A stretch of DNA of 64,000 nucleotides from Nocardioides zeae. Lineage in GTDB: Bacteria > Actinomycetota > Actinomycetes > Propionibacteriales > Nocardioidaceae. This document shows, in pieces, positions 16,993 to 24,675 of the stretch. Below the pieces are notes generated by a model that made no database searches, had not been told where the DNA came from, and worked only from the letters and a program-made list of their open reading frames with translations. Location of the stretch: positions 1 through 64,000 of the forward strand of contig NZ_JAAGXA010000016.1 in the NCBI RefSeq assembly GCF_010686755.1, in the 5' to 3' direction. Numbering within the stretch: position 1 is the first letter of the stretch; every line of letters starts with the position of its first letter. The position numbers and the translations under genes are program-made.

Positions 16993-17652
16993 GTGAGCAC
17001 TCCTCCTGGTTGGTACGACGACGGTTCCGGCACGCAGCGCTGGTGGGACGGCTCGAGGTGGGTCGACCAGACGCCGCCGCCCCCGGCGTACCCGGCGCAG
17101 GCGGTGGGAGGTTTCCCGGGCGGTCAGCCGGGTCAGCCCACGCCGGGCCCGAAGCGGACCGGTCTGGTCGTCGCCCTGGTGGCGGCGCTCGTCGCTGTGG
17201 TCGCCCTGGTGGTGGTGATCCTGGTCCTCACGCTCGGTGGCGACGACGACCGGGACGACCGCGGTGACGAGGACCGCGACCGCGACGACCGTCCGAGCGA
17301 GACGGGGAGCCCGGGGGCGTCGGTGACGCGTCCGACGTTCGAGGTGCCGACCGACGCGAGCGAGTCCGACTTCTGCGCCGCCATGCAGGTCGCCGGCGAG
17401 GACGTGGTCGACCAGTCGTCCCAGGACGGCGACGCGACCGTCGACTTCGGGGTGGCCATCGAGGTGCTGCGGGCCACGGGCACGCCGTCCGACATCCCCG
17501 ACGACGCGCGCACGGGGTTCGAGGCGATCATCGAGGCGATGGAGGCCGCCGACGGCCTCACGGTCGACGAGTTCGAGGAGCAGGACGAGGCCGAGCTCGA
17601 CGGCGAGGACGCGTTCGGCGACTACTACACGGACACGTGCGCGAGCTTCTGA
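16993..17652 (+). CDS. DUF2510 membrane protein with exported acidic domain, paralogue 3
   Basis: The N-terminus is a DUF2510 motif (GWYDDGSGTQRWWDGSRW), common at the start of actinobacterial membrane proteins. A Pro-rich stretch, one transmembrane helix (about 55-80) and an Asp/Arg-rich linker follow. The exported domain is the same as in the flanking paralogues: SDFCAAMQVAGEDVV, TGTPSDIPDDARTGFE and DYYTDTC. I prefer GTG 16993 (219 residues) to ATG 16984 because CACAAT lies exactly 7 nt before it, as at the leaderless starts elsewhere here. Function is unknown; the same extracellular domain is attached to the membrane by a different device. Confidence 0.8.
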   Translation: MSTPPGWYDDGSGTQRWWDGSRWVDQTPPPPAYPAQAVGGFPGGQPGQPTPGPKRTGLVVALVAALVAVVALVVVILVLTLGGDDDRDDRGDEDRDRDDRPSETGSPGASVTRPTFEVPTDASESDFCAAMQVAGEDVVDQSSQDGDATVDFGVAIEVLRATGTPSDIPDDARTGFEAIIEAMEAADGLTVDEFEEQDEAELDGEDAFGDYYTDTCASF

Positions 17653-17678
17653 GGCGCGACCGACGGGAACGAGGACGC

Positions 17679-18200
17679 ATGCGAGCACGGACGATCCACG
17701 ACCAGCGCGGTGCTGTCGGTGGTCGCACCCTGCTCGCGGTCGTGCTGACCTCGGTGATCGTGGCGGGACTGGTCGCGATCGGGTTGGTGCTGGCGCTCGG
17801 CCGAGGTGACGACACGACGGCCGATCCCGACGACGGCCCCTCCACCTCCGCGACCAGCTCGACCGAGGCCCCCTCCGACGAGCCGCCCACGGACGCCCCC
17901 GAGGACGACTTCTGCGAGGCCGTCGTCGCGGCGGACGACGACCTCGGCGACCAGATCGACGGCATCGTGACGACCTTCGACACGAGCAGCATCGCCGACG
18001 ACCTCGCCGAGGTGGGCACTCCGGCGGACGCCGAACCCGACGAGCGTGCCGGGTTCCTCCTCTACCTCGACGTGCTGCGGGAGGTCGACGGCGAGCCGAC
18101 GGCGGACTTCCAGGGCAACAACCCCTACGACGACCTCAGCCCGTCGGACCGTGCCGACTTCGACGCCTACGCCGACTACGAGACCGCGCTCTGCCTCTGA
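17679..18200 (+). CDS. Signal-anchored acidic protein, paralogue 4
   Basis: The 173-residue protein has a short basic N-terminus (MRARTIHDQRG), one membrane segment (about 18-42) and a Ser/Thr/Pro linker. The family domain follows with DDFCEAVVAADDDL, LAEVGTPADAEPDERAGF and a final DYETALC. It starts at ATG 17679 after GAGGACGC, 26 nt past the previous stop, so it may be co-transcribed with paralogue 3. Function unknown. Confidence 0.78.
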   Translation: MRARTIHDQRGAVGGRTLLAVVLTSVIVAGLVAIGLVLALGRGDDTTADPDDGPSTSATSSTEAPSDEPPTDAPEDDFCEAVVAADDDLGDQIDGIVTTFDTSSIADDLAEVGTPADAEPDERAGFLLYLDVLREVDGEPTADFQGNNPYDDLSPSDRADFDAYADYETALCL

Positions 18201-18207
18201 CGCCGGG

Positions 18208-18213
18208 TAGCGT
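18208..18213 (+). promoter_or_regulatory. -10 element (TAGCGT) deciding the start of lipoprotein paralogue 5
   Basis: TAGCGT ends exactly 7 nt before GTG 18221. The upstream in-frame GTG at 18212 overlaps this element, so it cannot be the start of a transcript initiated here. Confidence 0.5.
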
Positions 18214-18220
18214 GAGCCGG

Positions 18221-18709
18221 GTGCGCCGTACCCGCTCCGCCCTCGCCGCCACGGCGGTCACCGTGCTCCTGCTGGTCGCGGGCTGCAGCGACGGGGACGG
18301 CGACGCCGCCGACGAGTCGTCCGGCGCGCCGTCGAGCGCGCCGACGGCCCTCGACACGACCCTCGGTCCCGACCAGGTGCTCGAGGACTTCTGCACCGCC
18401 GCCGGGCTCGTCGCGTTCATGGAGTCCGGCGAGGACCTCCGCCTCTGGGCGCAGAGCATGGGCGAGGTCGAGCGCCCCGCCGACCTGCCCGAGGACGCGG
18501 CGGCGGGACTGGCGCTGCTGCAGGAGTACGCCGCAGCCGTGCCCCCCGACGCCGTGGCGGCCGAGCTGGAGCAGCCCGACTACGCGCCCGAGCAGATCGC
18601 GCAGCTGGAGGCGTGGTCCCGCTACCTCGAGGGGTGCCCGCAGGTGACGAACCCGCCGCAGACCATCGAGCCGTCGGGTGGACCCACGGAGCAGCCCACC
18701 GAGGGGTGA
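18221..18709 (+). CDS. Acidic lipoprotein, divergent paralogue 5
   Basis: The 162-residue protein starts MRRTRSALAATAVTVLLLVAGC, a clear lipoprotein signal with the lipidated Cys at 22. The exported part has DFCTAAGLVAFM, then VERPADLPEDAAAGLALLQ and a C-terminal LEGCP. These match the spacing of the DFC, VGTP..DDA..GF and terminal-Cys features of paralogues 1-4, but identity is low. The tail is a Pro/Thr/Glu linker. GTG 18221 is chosen over GTG 18212 because of TAGCGT 7 nt upstream. It ends three bases from the convergent rhodanese gene. Confidence 0.78.
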   Translation: MRRTRSALAATAVTVLLLVAGCSDGDGDAADESSGAPSSAPTALDTTLGPDQVLEDFCTAAGLVAFMESGEDLRLWAQSMGEVERPADLPEDAAAGLALLQEYAAAVPPDAVAAELEQPDYAPEQIAQLEAWSRYLEGCPQVTNPPQTIEPSGGPTEQPTEG

Positions 18710-18712
18710 TCC

Positions 18713-19048
18713 TCAGGCCACGTGCGGGGGCTGGCCCGAGCTGCTCTCCATCGGGCGGCCGGCGCCGGCCCAGTCGAGCATCCCGCCGTCGAGGTTGACG
18801 ACGTCGCGGCCCTGCTGCGACAGCCACGCCACCGCCTGGCCCGACCGGCCGCCCGCCTTGCACACGACGAGCGTCTGCTCCGTCGGCACCTCGTCGAGCC
18901 GCGCGGGGAGCTCGCTGAGCGGGATGTGGACGGCGCCGGCGATGTGCCCGGCCTCCCACTCGAACGGCTCGCGCACGTCGAGCACGGCGAGGCCCTCGGG
19001 CAGCGGGTCGGGGACGCCGTCGATCGCGACGGTGGGGATGGAGACCAT
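18713..19048 (-). CDS. Rhodanese-like sulfurtransferase domain protein
   Basis: This single-domain rhodanese has 111 residues. The active loop is VVCKAGGRSGQA, with the catalytic Cys followed by the substrate-cradling residues; LDVREPFEWEAGHIAGAVHIP is the conserved CH2-type motif. It can transfer sulfane sulfur in the cytosol, for example in thiosulfate or persulfide metabolism. TAGCGT (19056-19061, minus strand) is 7 nt before the ATG, a leaderless layout. Confidence 0.92.
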   Translation of the reverse strand: MVSIPTVAIDGVPDPLPEGLAVLDVREPFEWEAGHIAGAVHIPLSELPARLDEVPTEQTLVVCKAGGRSGQAVAWLSQQGRDVVNLDGGMLDWAGAGRPMESSSGQPPHVA

Positions 19049-19058
19049 GGGGGAGACG

Positions 19059-19598
19059 CTACCGGCGCTCCGGTTCCCACCGGAGGACCTCCCGCACGAG
19101 CGCCGCGGGCTCCCGGGCGCTGTCGAGGCGCAGCACGGGCTGCCGACGCTCGGCCAGCCAGGCGTCGTGGCGCACACGGCTGCGACCCTCGAAGGCCGGG
19201 TCGTCGTACCCCCGCGCCCACTCCAGGAACGCGGCCGACGCCTCCGCGTCGTACGTCTCGCTGCCCCGGCGCCGCTCCTCGCGCCGCTCGAGACGCCGCA
19301 GCCGCTCGGTCGGGTCGAGGGCGAGGTACACGATGGCGTCGCACACGTCGACGACCTCCTCGCCCCAGCCGACCATCGACCCCGAGAGCACCCAGGCGCC
19401 GCGCGCCACGAACATCTCGGACATCAGGCGGAGCCGGTCGGGGACCGGGCGCTTCGTGACGTACGGCGGGACCGTCGGCACCCAGAAGTAGTCGTCGGCG
19501 TCGGCATGGGGCACCGACCAGTGGTCGGCGAGAGCGCGCCCCAGCGTCGTCGTGCCCGAGCCGCTGGCGCCCAGCACGTGGACCCGGCAGCGCCTCAC
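19059..19598 (-). CDS. P-loop adenylate kinase-like NTPase
   Basis: The 179-residue protein has a Walker A at its very start (VLGASGSGTTTLGRAL), followed by DADDYFW and a helical C-terminal half with repeated Arg-rich segments. It resembles the small FlaR/adenylate kinase-like P-loop proteins that phosphorylate small molecules; the substrate is unknown. Its GTG overlaps the TGA of the upstream Fpg/Nei gene by GTGA (19595-19598), so it is translationally coupled to that repair gene. Confidence 0.8.
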   Translation of the reverse strand: MRRCRVHVLGASGSGTTTLGRALADHWSVPHADADDYFWVPTVPPYVTKRPVPDRLRLMSEMFVARGAWVLSGSMVGWGEEVVDVCDAIVYLALDPTERLRRLERREERRRGSETYDAEASAAFLEWARGYDDPAFEGRSRVRHDAWLAERRQPVLRLDSAREPAALVREVLRWEPERR

Positions 19599-20461
19599 TT
19601 GAGCAGCTTCGACATCCGCCGGTCCGCGAGCGGCTTGCCGCCGGTCTGGCAGGTGGCGCAGTACTGCAGGCTCGAGTCGGCGAACGACACCTCCCGCACG
19701 ACGTCGCCACACACGGGGCACGCCTCGCCGGTCTTGCCGTGGACGGCGAGGTTGGTCTTCTTCTCGCCCTTCAGCTCGCTGGCGGCGAGGCCCCGCGAGC
19801 GCCGCACGGCGGCCCCCACCACCTCGCCGAGCGCCGCGTGGAGGGTGTCGACCTGCTCGTCGGTGAGGCTGTTGGCCGGCTTGAACGGCGACAGCCTCGC
19901 GGCGTGGAGCAGCTCGTCGGAGTACGCGTTGCCGATGCCCGCGATGATCGACTGGTCGCGCAGCACGCCCTTGATCTGGGCGCGTCCTGCGGTCTGGAGG
20001 ATCCCCGCCAGCACGTCGCGCGTGAAGTCGGGCGTCAGCGGGTCCGGCCCGAGCCGCGCGATGCCGGGGACGTCGGCGGGATCGTGGACGACGTACATCG
20101 CCAGGCTCTTCCGCGTGCCCGCCTCCGTGACATCGAGCCCGGAGTCGTCGTCGAGCACGACCCGTACGGCGAGGGTCGACTTGCTGCTCGGCTTCGGCGG
20201 GACCGTCGGCACCTCGTCGCGCCACCGCACCCAGCCCGCGCGGGCGAGGTGCAGCACCAGGTGCAGACCGCCGGCATCGATGTCGAGGAACTTGCCGTGG
20301 CGGGTCACGCCGTCGACGAACGCGCCCTCGAGCGCCGACAGCGGCGGGTCGAACGTCTTCAGGGCGCTGAACGCGGCGACGTGGACCTTCGCGATCGCAC
20401 GGCCGTCCAGCCGGCCGCCCAGGTCGAGCGCCAGCGCCTCCACCTCGGGGAGCTCAGGCAT
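19595..20461 (-). CDS. Fpg/Nei-family DNA glycosylase/AP lyase
   Basis: The 288-residue base-excision repair enzyme begins PELPEVE, where Pro2 is the catalytic nucleophile and Glu3 the acid (after Met removal). Lys58 in TRHGKFLDI is the conserved beta-turn lysine. The H2TH domain contains KGVLRDQSIIAGIGNAYSDE, and the C-terminus has a zinc finger (CPVCG...CATCQ) followed by the DNA-contacting tail. It removes oxidised bases; whether it prefers 8-oxoguanine or oxidised pyrimidines cannot be settled here. TAGGCT (20468-20473) lies 6 nt upstream. Confidence 0.92.
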   Translation of the reverse strand: MPELPEVEALALDLGGRLDGRAIAKVHVAAFSALKTFDPPLSALEGAFVDGVTRHGKFLDIDAGGLHLVLHLARAGWVRWRDEVPTVPPKPSSKSTLAVRVVLDDDSGLDVTEAGTRKSLAMYVVHDPADVPGIARLGPDPLTPDFTRDVLAGILQTAGRAQIKGVLRDQSIIAGIGNAYSDELLHAARLSPFKPANSLTDEQVDTLHAALGEVVGAAVRRSRGLAASELKGEKKTNLAVHGKTGEACPVCGDVVREVSFADSSLQYCATCQTGGKPLADRRMSKLLK

Positions 20462-20554
20462 GCGGCGAGCCTAGCGCCGGGCGCCCGCGTGTGGGCGTGC
20501 TTCGCCGCCCGGCCACGGGGTGTGGGCGGGCGGCGTGATGGTTGATGTCTTCTG

Positions 20555-21988
20555 TCAGCCGGGTCCCGGGTCCTCGGGCCAGGGGCGGGTGCCGTCGCGG
20601 TCGACGAGGTAGCGCAGGCCCATCGGGCTGGTCCAGATGACGGCGTTGGGTGGTTCGTTCCGTGTCGGGTTGGTGGGGCGGTAGGTCCACCGTTTTCCGG
20701 TTCTTCGTTCCGGGTGGGTCTTCATGCGGTGGTGGCGTCGGCAGAGCGGGAACAGGTTGCGGGTGGAGGTCTGGCCGGGTGGGCCGTTCTCGTCGTATCT
20801 GGCGCAGTGGTCGAGGTCGGCGGTGCGTGATGAGCGGGTGCAGTAGGGGAAGACGCACCGGGGCCAGCGGGCTCGGACGTGGTCGGCGGTGCGGTTGGGC
20901 GGGTTGTAGCCGTTCACGGCGTCGTGGTGGTTGAGGTCGATGATCGGCTTGACCGTCACTCGGGTGTCGGGCGAGCCGCACCAGGACTGGACCTGCTCGA
21001 CGGTCACCGCACCTCTCGGTAGTCCCGGGGTGTCGAGCCTCGCGAGGTCGATGCCCGTCATCCCGGTGCAGGCATCGATCCCGGGACCGATCCCGTTGAG
21101 GGTGCCGGTGATCGCCGCTTGGTCGAGGTGCACGAACAGCACCACCTCGCGCCGCGCCCGCGTTGGCGGCTGCTCGACGTCGTACTCCAACGTCGTCACC
21201 CCGTCGCAGCGCCGCGCGATCTCACCCAGGGCCATCGACCGGCGGATATCCAGGTTCGGGTCGCACCCCAGCTCGCCGAGCTGCCGGGCGACGTGCGCGA
21301 TGCTCCGCTCCAGGTCGAGCGCATCCGCCAGATCCAGGGAGCCGTGGACGTTCACCGTGCCGCGCAGGGTCCCGGTCAACGGGTCCGCATAACCGACCTC
21401 GCCCAGGTCGATCGACAGGTATCGGTCGCCATCGGCTGCGTGGCGTTCGGCCTCGGTGGTCTCGGGGTCGAACCGCGCTGCCGCCTCCGCCACCAGCCGG
21501 TCGACCTCGGGACCGGTGGCCCTGCCCGCGACGTACGCAATGTGCCGGTCGACGAACCCGGCCCCCTCGAACGTCAACGACCGTGTGGTCTGCGCGATCC
21601 GCCGGCCCCGCCAGACGTCGACCTCACCCGCCGCCACCCGCGCATGCACCCGCGGCAGCCGCCAGCGCAGCTCCACCGCATCGCCCACCAGCCGACGGGC
21701 GGCATCGAACGAGCAACCCCGCGCAGCGGCGACCTCCCCGATGCAGAACTCCGCCACCACCGGCGCCCCCGGCCCACCCAGCTCGAGGAATTGATCCCCA
21801 GCCAAAGCCTCGGAATCCCACTCGCCCAACGACGTGATCGGATCACCCACCACCTCGTCCGAGGTGTGCGCCGCAGCCCAGTCACCCACCGCCACGAACG
21901 CAGCCGCCTCCGCGACACGAGCAGCAGCCGTGCGCTCGCGGACCGCCTCGATCAACGCAGTCGCCGTGGTGTGGGTCCCCCGATCCAT
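20555..21988 (-). CDS. DUF222 / HNH endonuclease (13E12-repeat family)
   Basis: The 477-residue protein has the N-terminal DUF222 helical domain. A C-terminal HNH nuclease (about 390-430) contains CVFPYCTRSSRTADLDHC and LFPLCRRHHRMK, which supply the zinc-binding cysteines and the HNH metal site. This family is expanded to many copies in Nocardioides, mycobacteria and relatives, and is often linked to mobile elements, although no such element is visible here. Its cellular role is not established. TAGGGT (21996-22001, minus strand) lies 7 nt before the ATG. Confidence 0.93.
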   Translation of the reverse strand: MDRGTHTTATALIEAVRERTAAARVAEAAAFVAVGDWAAAHTSDEVVGDPITSLGEWDSEALAGDQFLELGGPGAPVVAEFCIGEVAAARGCSFDAARRLVGDAVELRWRLPRVHARVAAGEVDVWRGRRIAQTTRSLTFEGAGFVDRHIAYVAGRATGPEVDRLVAEAAARFDPETTEAERHAADGDRYLSIDLGEVGYADPLTGTLRGTVNVHGSLDLADALDLERSIAHVARQLGELGCDPNLDIRRSMALGEIARRCDGVTTLEYDVEQPPTRARREVVLFVHLDQAAITGTLNGIGPGIDACTGMTGIDLARLDTPGLPRGAVTVEQVQSWCGSPDTRVTVKPIIDLNHHDAVNGYNPPNRTADHVRARWPRCVFPYCTRSSRTADLDHCARYDENGPPGQTSTRNLFPLCRRHHRMKTHPERRTGKRWTYRPTNPTRNEPPNAVIWTSPMGLRYLVDRDGTRPWPEDPGPG

Positions 21989-22064
21989 GTCACCGACCCT
22001 AGTCGAACAGACATACGATCACCACCTCTCGATGGTGATCTGTGGATGACCGATTGCGGCGGGG

Positions 22065-22472
22065 CTACCGGGAGGGGCGGGGCACGTACGCCGAGCTGAG
22101 CGCGCCGACCTCGCACACGGGGTCGCCGTCGGGTGTCGTCCACACCAGGCGGCCGTCATCGTCGGTCGCGAGACGGAGGACGATGCCGTCGACCTCGGGG
22201 AAGGGGCCCCAGATCTCCTCGCAGGCGAGGGTCTGGAGATCGTCGAGCACGAAGGGCTCCGGCGAGTCGGAGGGCAGCAGGCTCCAGCCGTTCGTCCGCA
22301 CGATGCGCAGCGCGTCGACGTCGAGATCGCTCTCGTCCGGCGTGAGCAGCAGGGCCGGATCGCCTGTACGGAAGATCCACCCACGGCCGTCCAGGACTCC
22401 CCAGTCGCGGACACCGGCGAGGGCCACGTCCCTCGCGATCTCGTCGAACGACGTCATCGAGGTCCGGCCCAT
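22065..22472 (-). CDS. Conserved hypothetical protein
   Basis: The 135-residue acidic soluble protein has no signal peptide and no motif I recognise. It is rich in short beta-strand-like segments (GRGWIFRTGDPALLL, VDALRIVRTNGWSLL), somewhat like small immunity proteins or SMI1-type folds, but this is only an impression. ATG 22472 is preferred over the Met five codons later because AGGGAG precedes it at good spacing. It lies between the HNH endonuclease and a repeat-bearing intergenic region. Confidence 0.6.
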   Translation of the reverse strand: MGRTSMTSFDEIARDVALAGVRDWGVLDGRGWIFRTGDPALLLTPDESDLDVDALRIVRTNGWSLLPSDSPEPFVLDDLQTLACEEIWGPFPEVDGIVLRLATDDDGRLVWTTPDGDPVCEVGALSSAYVPRPSR

Positions 22473-22561
22473 GTCGCTCTCCCTCGCTCGGTGACGCCAG
22501 CACGCCGGCTGCGAGCGTAGAGCCGCCGCGGCGGGGATAGCACCCCTCGCCCCCACCGCGC

Positions 22562-22644
22562 CGTACGTGACAACTCGGCGCCACCACCGCCCCGCACAAC
22601 CCAGCCCGACGCCCCCGCCGCGGCGTACGTGACAACTCGGCGCC
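22562..22644. repeat. Pair of 21-bp direct repeats in an intergenic region
   Basis: The sequence CGTACGTGACAACTCGGCGCC occurs at 22562-22582 and again at 22624-22644, 62 bp apart. Both copies lie in the 194-bp gap between a hypothetical gene and the phosphodiesterase gene; the second ends 22 nt before the latter's start. Apart from these copies and C-rich DNA I see nothing else in the gap. Confidence 0.85.
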
Positions 22645-22666
22645 CCCACCAGGCAGGATGTCCCGC

Positions 22667-23467
22667 ATGAGGCCGCAGGTCGTCGCGCACCGGGGGGACA
22701 GCGAGGAGAACGCCGAGCACACGCTCGGCGCCTTCCTCGCCGCGATCGAGGCGGGGGCCGACGGGCTCGAGTGCGACGTGCGGCTGACCGCCGACGGGCA
22801 CCTCGTCTGCGTCCACGACCGCGACCTCCGTCGGGTCGCCGCCCAGCGGCGGGGCCTCATCTCCACGATGGACCTGGCCGACCTCCACCAGGTCGACATC
22901 GCGTCCTGGAAGCGTCCCTGGGCGGAGCTCGACGACGAGGCGCCGGTCGTCGACGAGTCGATGCACGGCGTGCTGACGCTGCGGCGCCTCATGGAGGTCG
23001 CCGCCGAGGCGCCCCGCCGGATCGAGCTGCTCATCGAGACGAAGCACCCGACCCGGTACGGCGGCCTCGTCGAGCGCCGGCTGGTGCAGCTGCTCAGCGA
23101 GTTCGGCTGGGACGGCGCGGACTCGCCGGTGCGGATCATGAGCTTCGCCCACACGGCGCTGCAGCGCGTGCAGCGCCTGGCCCCCGAGGTCCGCGTCGTG
23201 CAGCTCTTCGAGCGCGCGGAGATGTGGCCCGCGCTGCGCCGCATGGTCGGCCGCGACTGGCTGGTGGGACCCGGCATCGGCGAGCTCACCGACCACCCGG
23301 GCCTCGCCTGGCGGCTCGCCGAGTCGCCGCACGAGATCAACGTCTGGACCGTCAACACCCCCGAGCAGCTCGCGCTGTGCCGCAGCCTCGGGGTGACGGC
23401 CGTGATCACCGACCGCCCCCGCGTGATGCGCGGCCTCGTCGACGCCCTCCCCGCGGACGACCCCTGA
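22667..23467 (+). CDS. Glycerophosphodiester phosphodiesterase family protein
   Basis: The 266-residue TIM-barrel enzyme has VAHRGDSEENAEHT (catalytic HRG...E), then LECDVRLTADGHLVCVHD with the metal-binding Glu and Asp and the second catalytic His. LLIETK follows, and NVWTVNTPEQ is near the end. It hydrolyses glycerophosphodiesters to glycerol-3-phosphate plus an alcohol. No signal peptide is present, so it is cytosolic. I place the start at ATG 22667 because the AGGCAGG element abuts the alternative ATG at 22658 but is spaced properly for 22667. Confidence 0.92.
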   Translation: MRPQVVAHRGDSEENAEHTLGAFLAAIEAGADGLECDVRLTADGHLVCVHDRDLRRVAAQRRGLISTMDLADLHQVDIASWKRPWAELDDEAPVVDESMHGVLTLRRLMEVAAEAPRRIELLIETKHPTRYGGLVERRLVQLLSEFGWDGADSPVRIMSFAHTALQRVQRLAPEVRVVQLFERAEMWPALRRMVGRDWLVGPGIGELTDHPGLAWRLAESPHEINVWTVNTPEQLALCRSLGVTAVITDRPRVMRGLVDALPADDP

Positions 23468-23490
23468 GCCCGCCCTCTACGCTGGCGCGC

Positions 23491-24435
23491 ATGGCGAAGC
23501 GCTCCCGCACCAAGGCACGTGACCAGCAGCAGACCCCCGGCGAGGTCGGGCCCCGGCAGCCCTGCCCGTGCGGCTCCGGCCGGCGCTACAAGGCGTGCCA
23601 CGGCTCGCCCGACGGCCCGCCCCCGGTCTTCGTGAAGCGGCCCTTCGAGGGCCTCGTCGCCGAGGGCGACCTCATCGCGCTGCGCGAGCTCGTCCCCGCC
23701 GCGACCGCGCCGCTGAAGCTCAAGGAGGGCGACCGCGAGGTCGTGCTGGCGACGCTGCTGCCCGGCGCCGCCCCGGCGTACGTCGACGGTGACGGCCGCG
23801 TCGTGCTCGCGCTCCAGGTGCTCCACGGCTTCGGCGACCCCGCCCGCGACCTGGGCGCGGTGCTCGTGCAGGCACTCGACTACGCCGAGCAGGGCGAGAC
23901 GGGCACCGTGGGCCTGACGAGCGACCCGGGCGAGGGTCCGCGCCTGCAGGACCTCGTCGTGGACGAGCCGCTCGACGTCACGGTGCACGACTCCTTCGGC
24001 TACTGGGCCGACCTCATCGGCGACGAGACCGGCGCGGTCGCGTCCGCGGCCGAGCAGGCGGACGCCCAGATGACGCCGAGCCGCAAGCTCACCGGCGTGC
24101 CCGCGGCGTACTGGGCGGACGTGCACACCAAGGAGCACCTGCGCTGGGTGATGCCCGAGCCCGAGGACGAGCTCCTCGACGCCCTCGCCCGGCTGCACGC
24201 GGCCGGGGAGGACCAGGTCGCGGAGGGCTCGAGGCTCGTCGGCATGTTCCGGGCCCACGGCCTGCTCACGCCCGTGTGGGACCTGCCCGCCGGCACCGGC
24301 GCCGAGGTGCTCGAGGAGGGTGCGGCGGCGTTCCGGGAGCGGCTCGACGCCGCGCTGGCCACCACCGAGCCGCTGACGACGGAGCAGCGGTCCGTGCGGT
24401 CGGCGCTGGCCGGCCGCCAGGTCACCATCCGCTGA
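23491..24435 (+). CDS. DUF5926-family protein with N-terminal SEC-C zinc motif
   Basis: This 314-residue protein begins with a basic segment, then PCPCGSGRRYKACHG, a SEC-C zinc-binding motif of the type found in SecA and many small proteins. The remainder matches the style of the actinobacterial DUF5926 family and has no catalytic motif that I can identify. TACGCT (23478-23483) lies exactly 7 nt before the ATG, a leaderless arrangement. The function is unknown; the metal motif suggests a protein- or ribosome-binding role (weak inference). Confidence 0.8.
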   Translation: MAKRSRTKARDQQQTPGEVGPRQPCPCGSGRRYKACHGSPDGPPPVFVKRPFEGLVAEGDLIALRELVPAATAPLKLKEGDREVVLATLLPGAAPAYVDGDGRVVLALQVLHGFGDPARDLGAVLVQALDYAEQGETGTVGLTSDPGEGPRLQDLVVDEPLDVTVHDSFGYWADLIGDETGAVASAAEQADAQMTPSRKLTGVPAAYWADVHTKEHLRWVMPEPEDELLDALARLHAAGEDQVAEGSRLVGMFRAHGLLTPVWDLPAGTGAEVLEEGAAAFRERLDAALATTEPLTTEQRSVRSALAGRQVTIR

Positions 24436-24532
24436 TCCCCCGACGGGCCTGACACTCTTCCGCTGAGTCAGATTCCAGCGAACGCGCAGGTCAGGTGGCA
24501 CGCGACACGCGAGATCGACTGGTCGTGGGGAG

Positions 24533-24561
24533 TTGCCACCAGCCGGTCGGGTCAGTAGATT
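24533..24561 (+). promoter_or_regulatory. Sigma-70-type promoter for a putative small RNA
   Basis: TTGCCA (24533-24538) and TAGATT (24556-24561) are separated by exactly 17 nt. Transcription should begin near 24567-24569, just where a stable hairpin starts. No protein-coding frame follows. Confidence 0.6.
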
Positions 24562-24567
24562 CCTCTC

Positions 24568-24660
24568 GTCCGGTCGTTGCTGTATCCCCCGTCAGCAGCG
24601 GCCGGACCCTCAACGTGAGCGACGGCCGGCACCCTGCAGGGTGCCGGCCGTCGCCGTTTC
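24568..24660 (+). ncRNA. Putative small RNA with C-rich hairpin loop and terminator
   Basis: Between two protein genes lies a free-standing transcription unit of about 93 nt. After the promoter comes a 14-bp stem (24569-24582 with 24593-24606, one G-T pair) whose 10-nt loop carries five cytosines. A 14-nt linker and the palindromic terminator hairpin at 24621-24652 follow. The exposed C-rich loop recalls the actinobacterial 6C RNA class, but here there is one C5 loop instead of two C6 loops and the gene context is different. It may pair with G-rich Shine-Dalgarno sequences (inference). The rest of the 24436-24675 gap holds nothing I can name. Confidence 0.5.
24621..24652. terminator. 32-bp palindromic bidirectional terminator
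   Basis: A perfect palindrome, GACGGCCGGCACCCTG followed by its own complement, is flanked by GCCGTTTC. It would end the small RNA on the plus strand and the terD transcript (stop at 24676) on the minus strand. Confidence 0.75.
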
Positions 24661-24675
24661 TGCGACCCGGACGGG

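Noticed and set aside
20555..21988. The HNH/DUF222 gene as evidence of an inserted mobile element
   Set aside because: There are no terminal repeats, target duplications, transposase or composition change around it; this family is scattered through such genomes.
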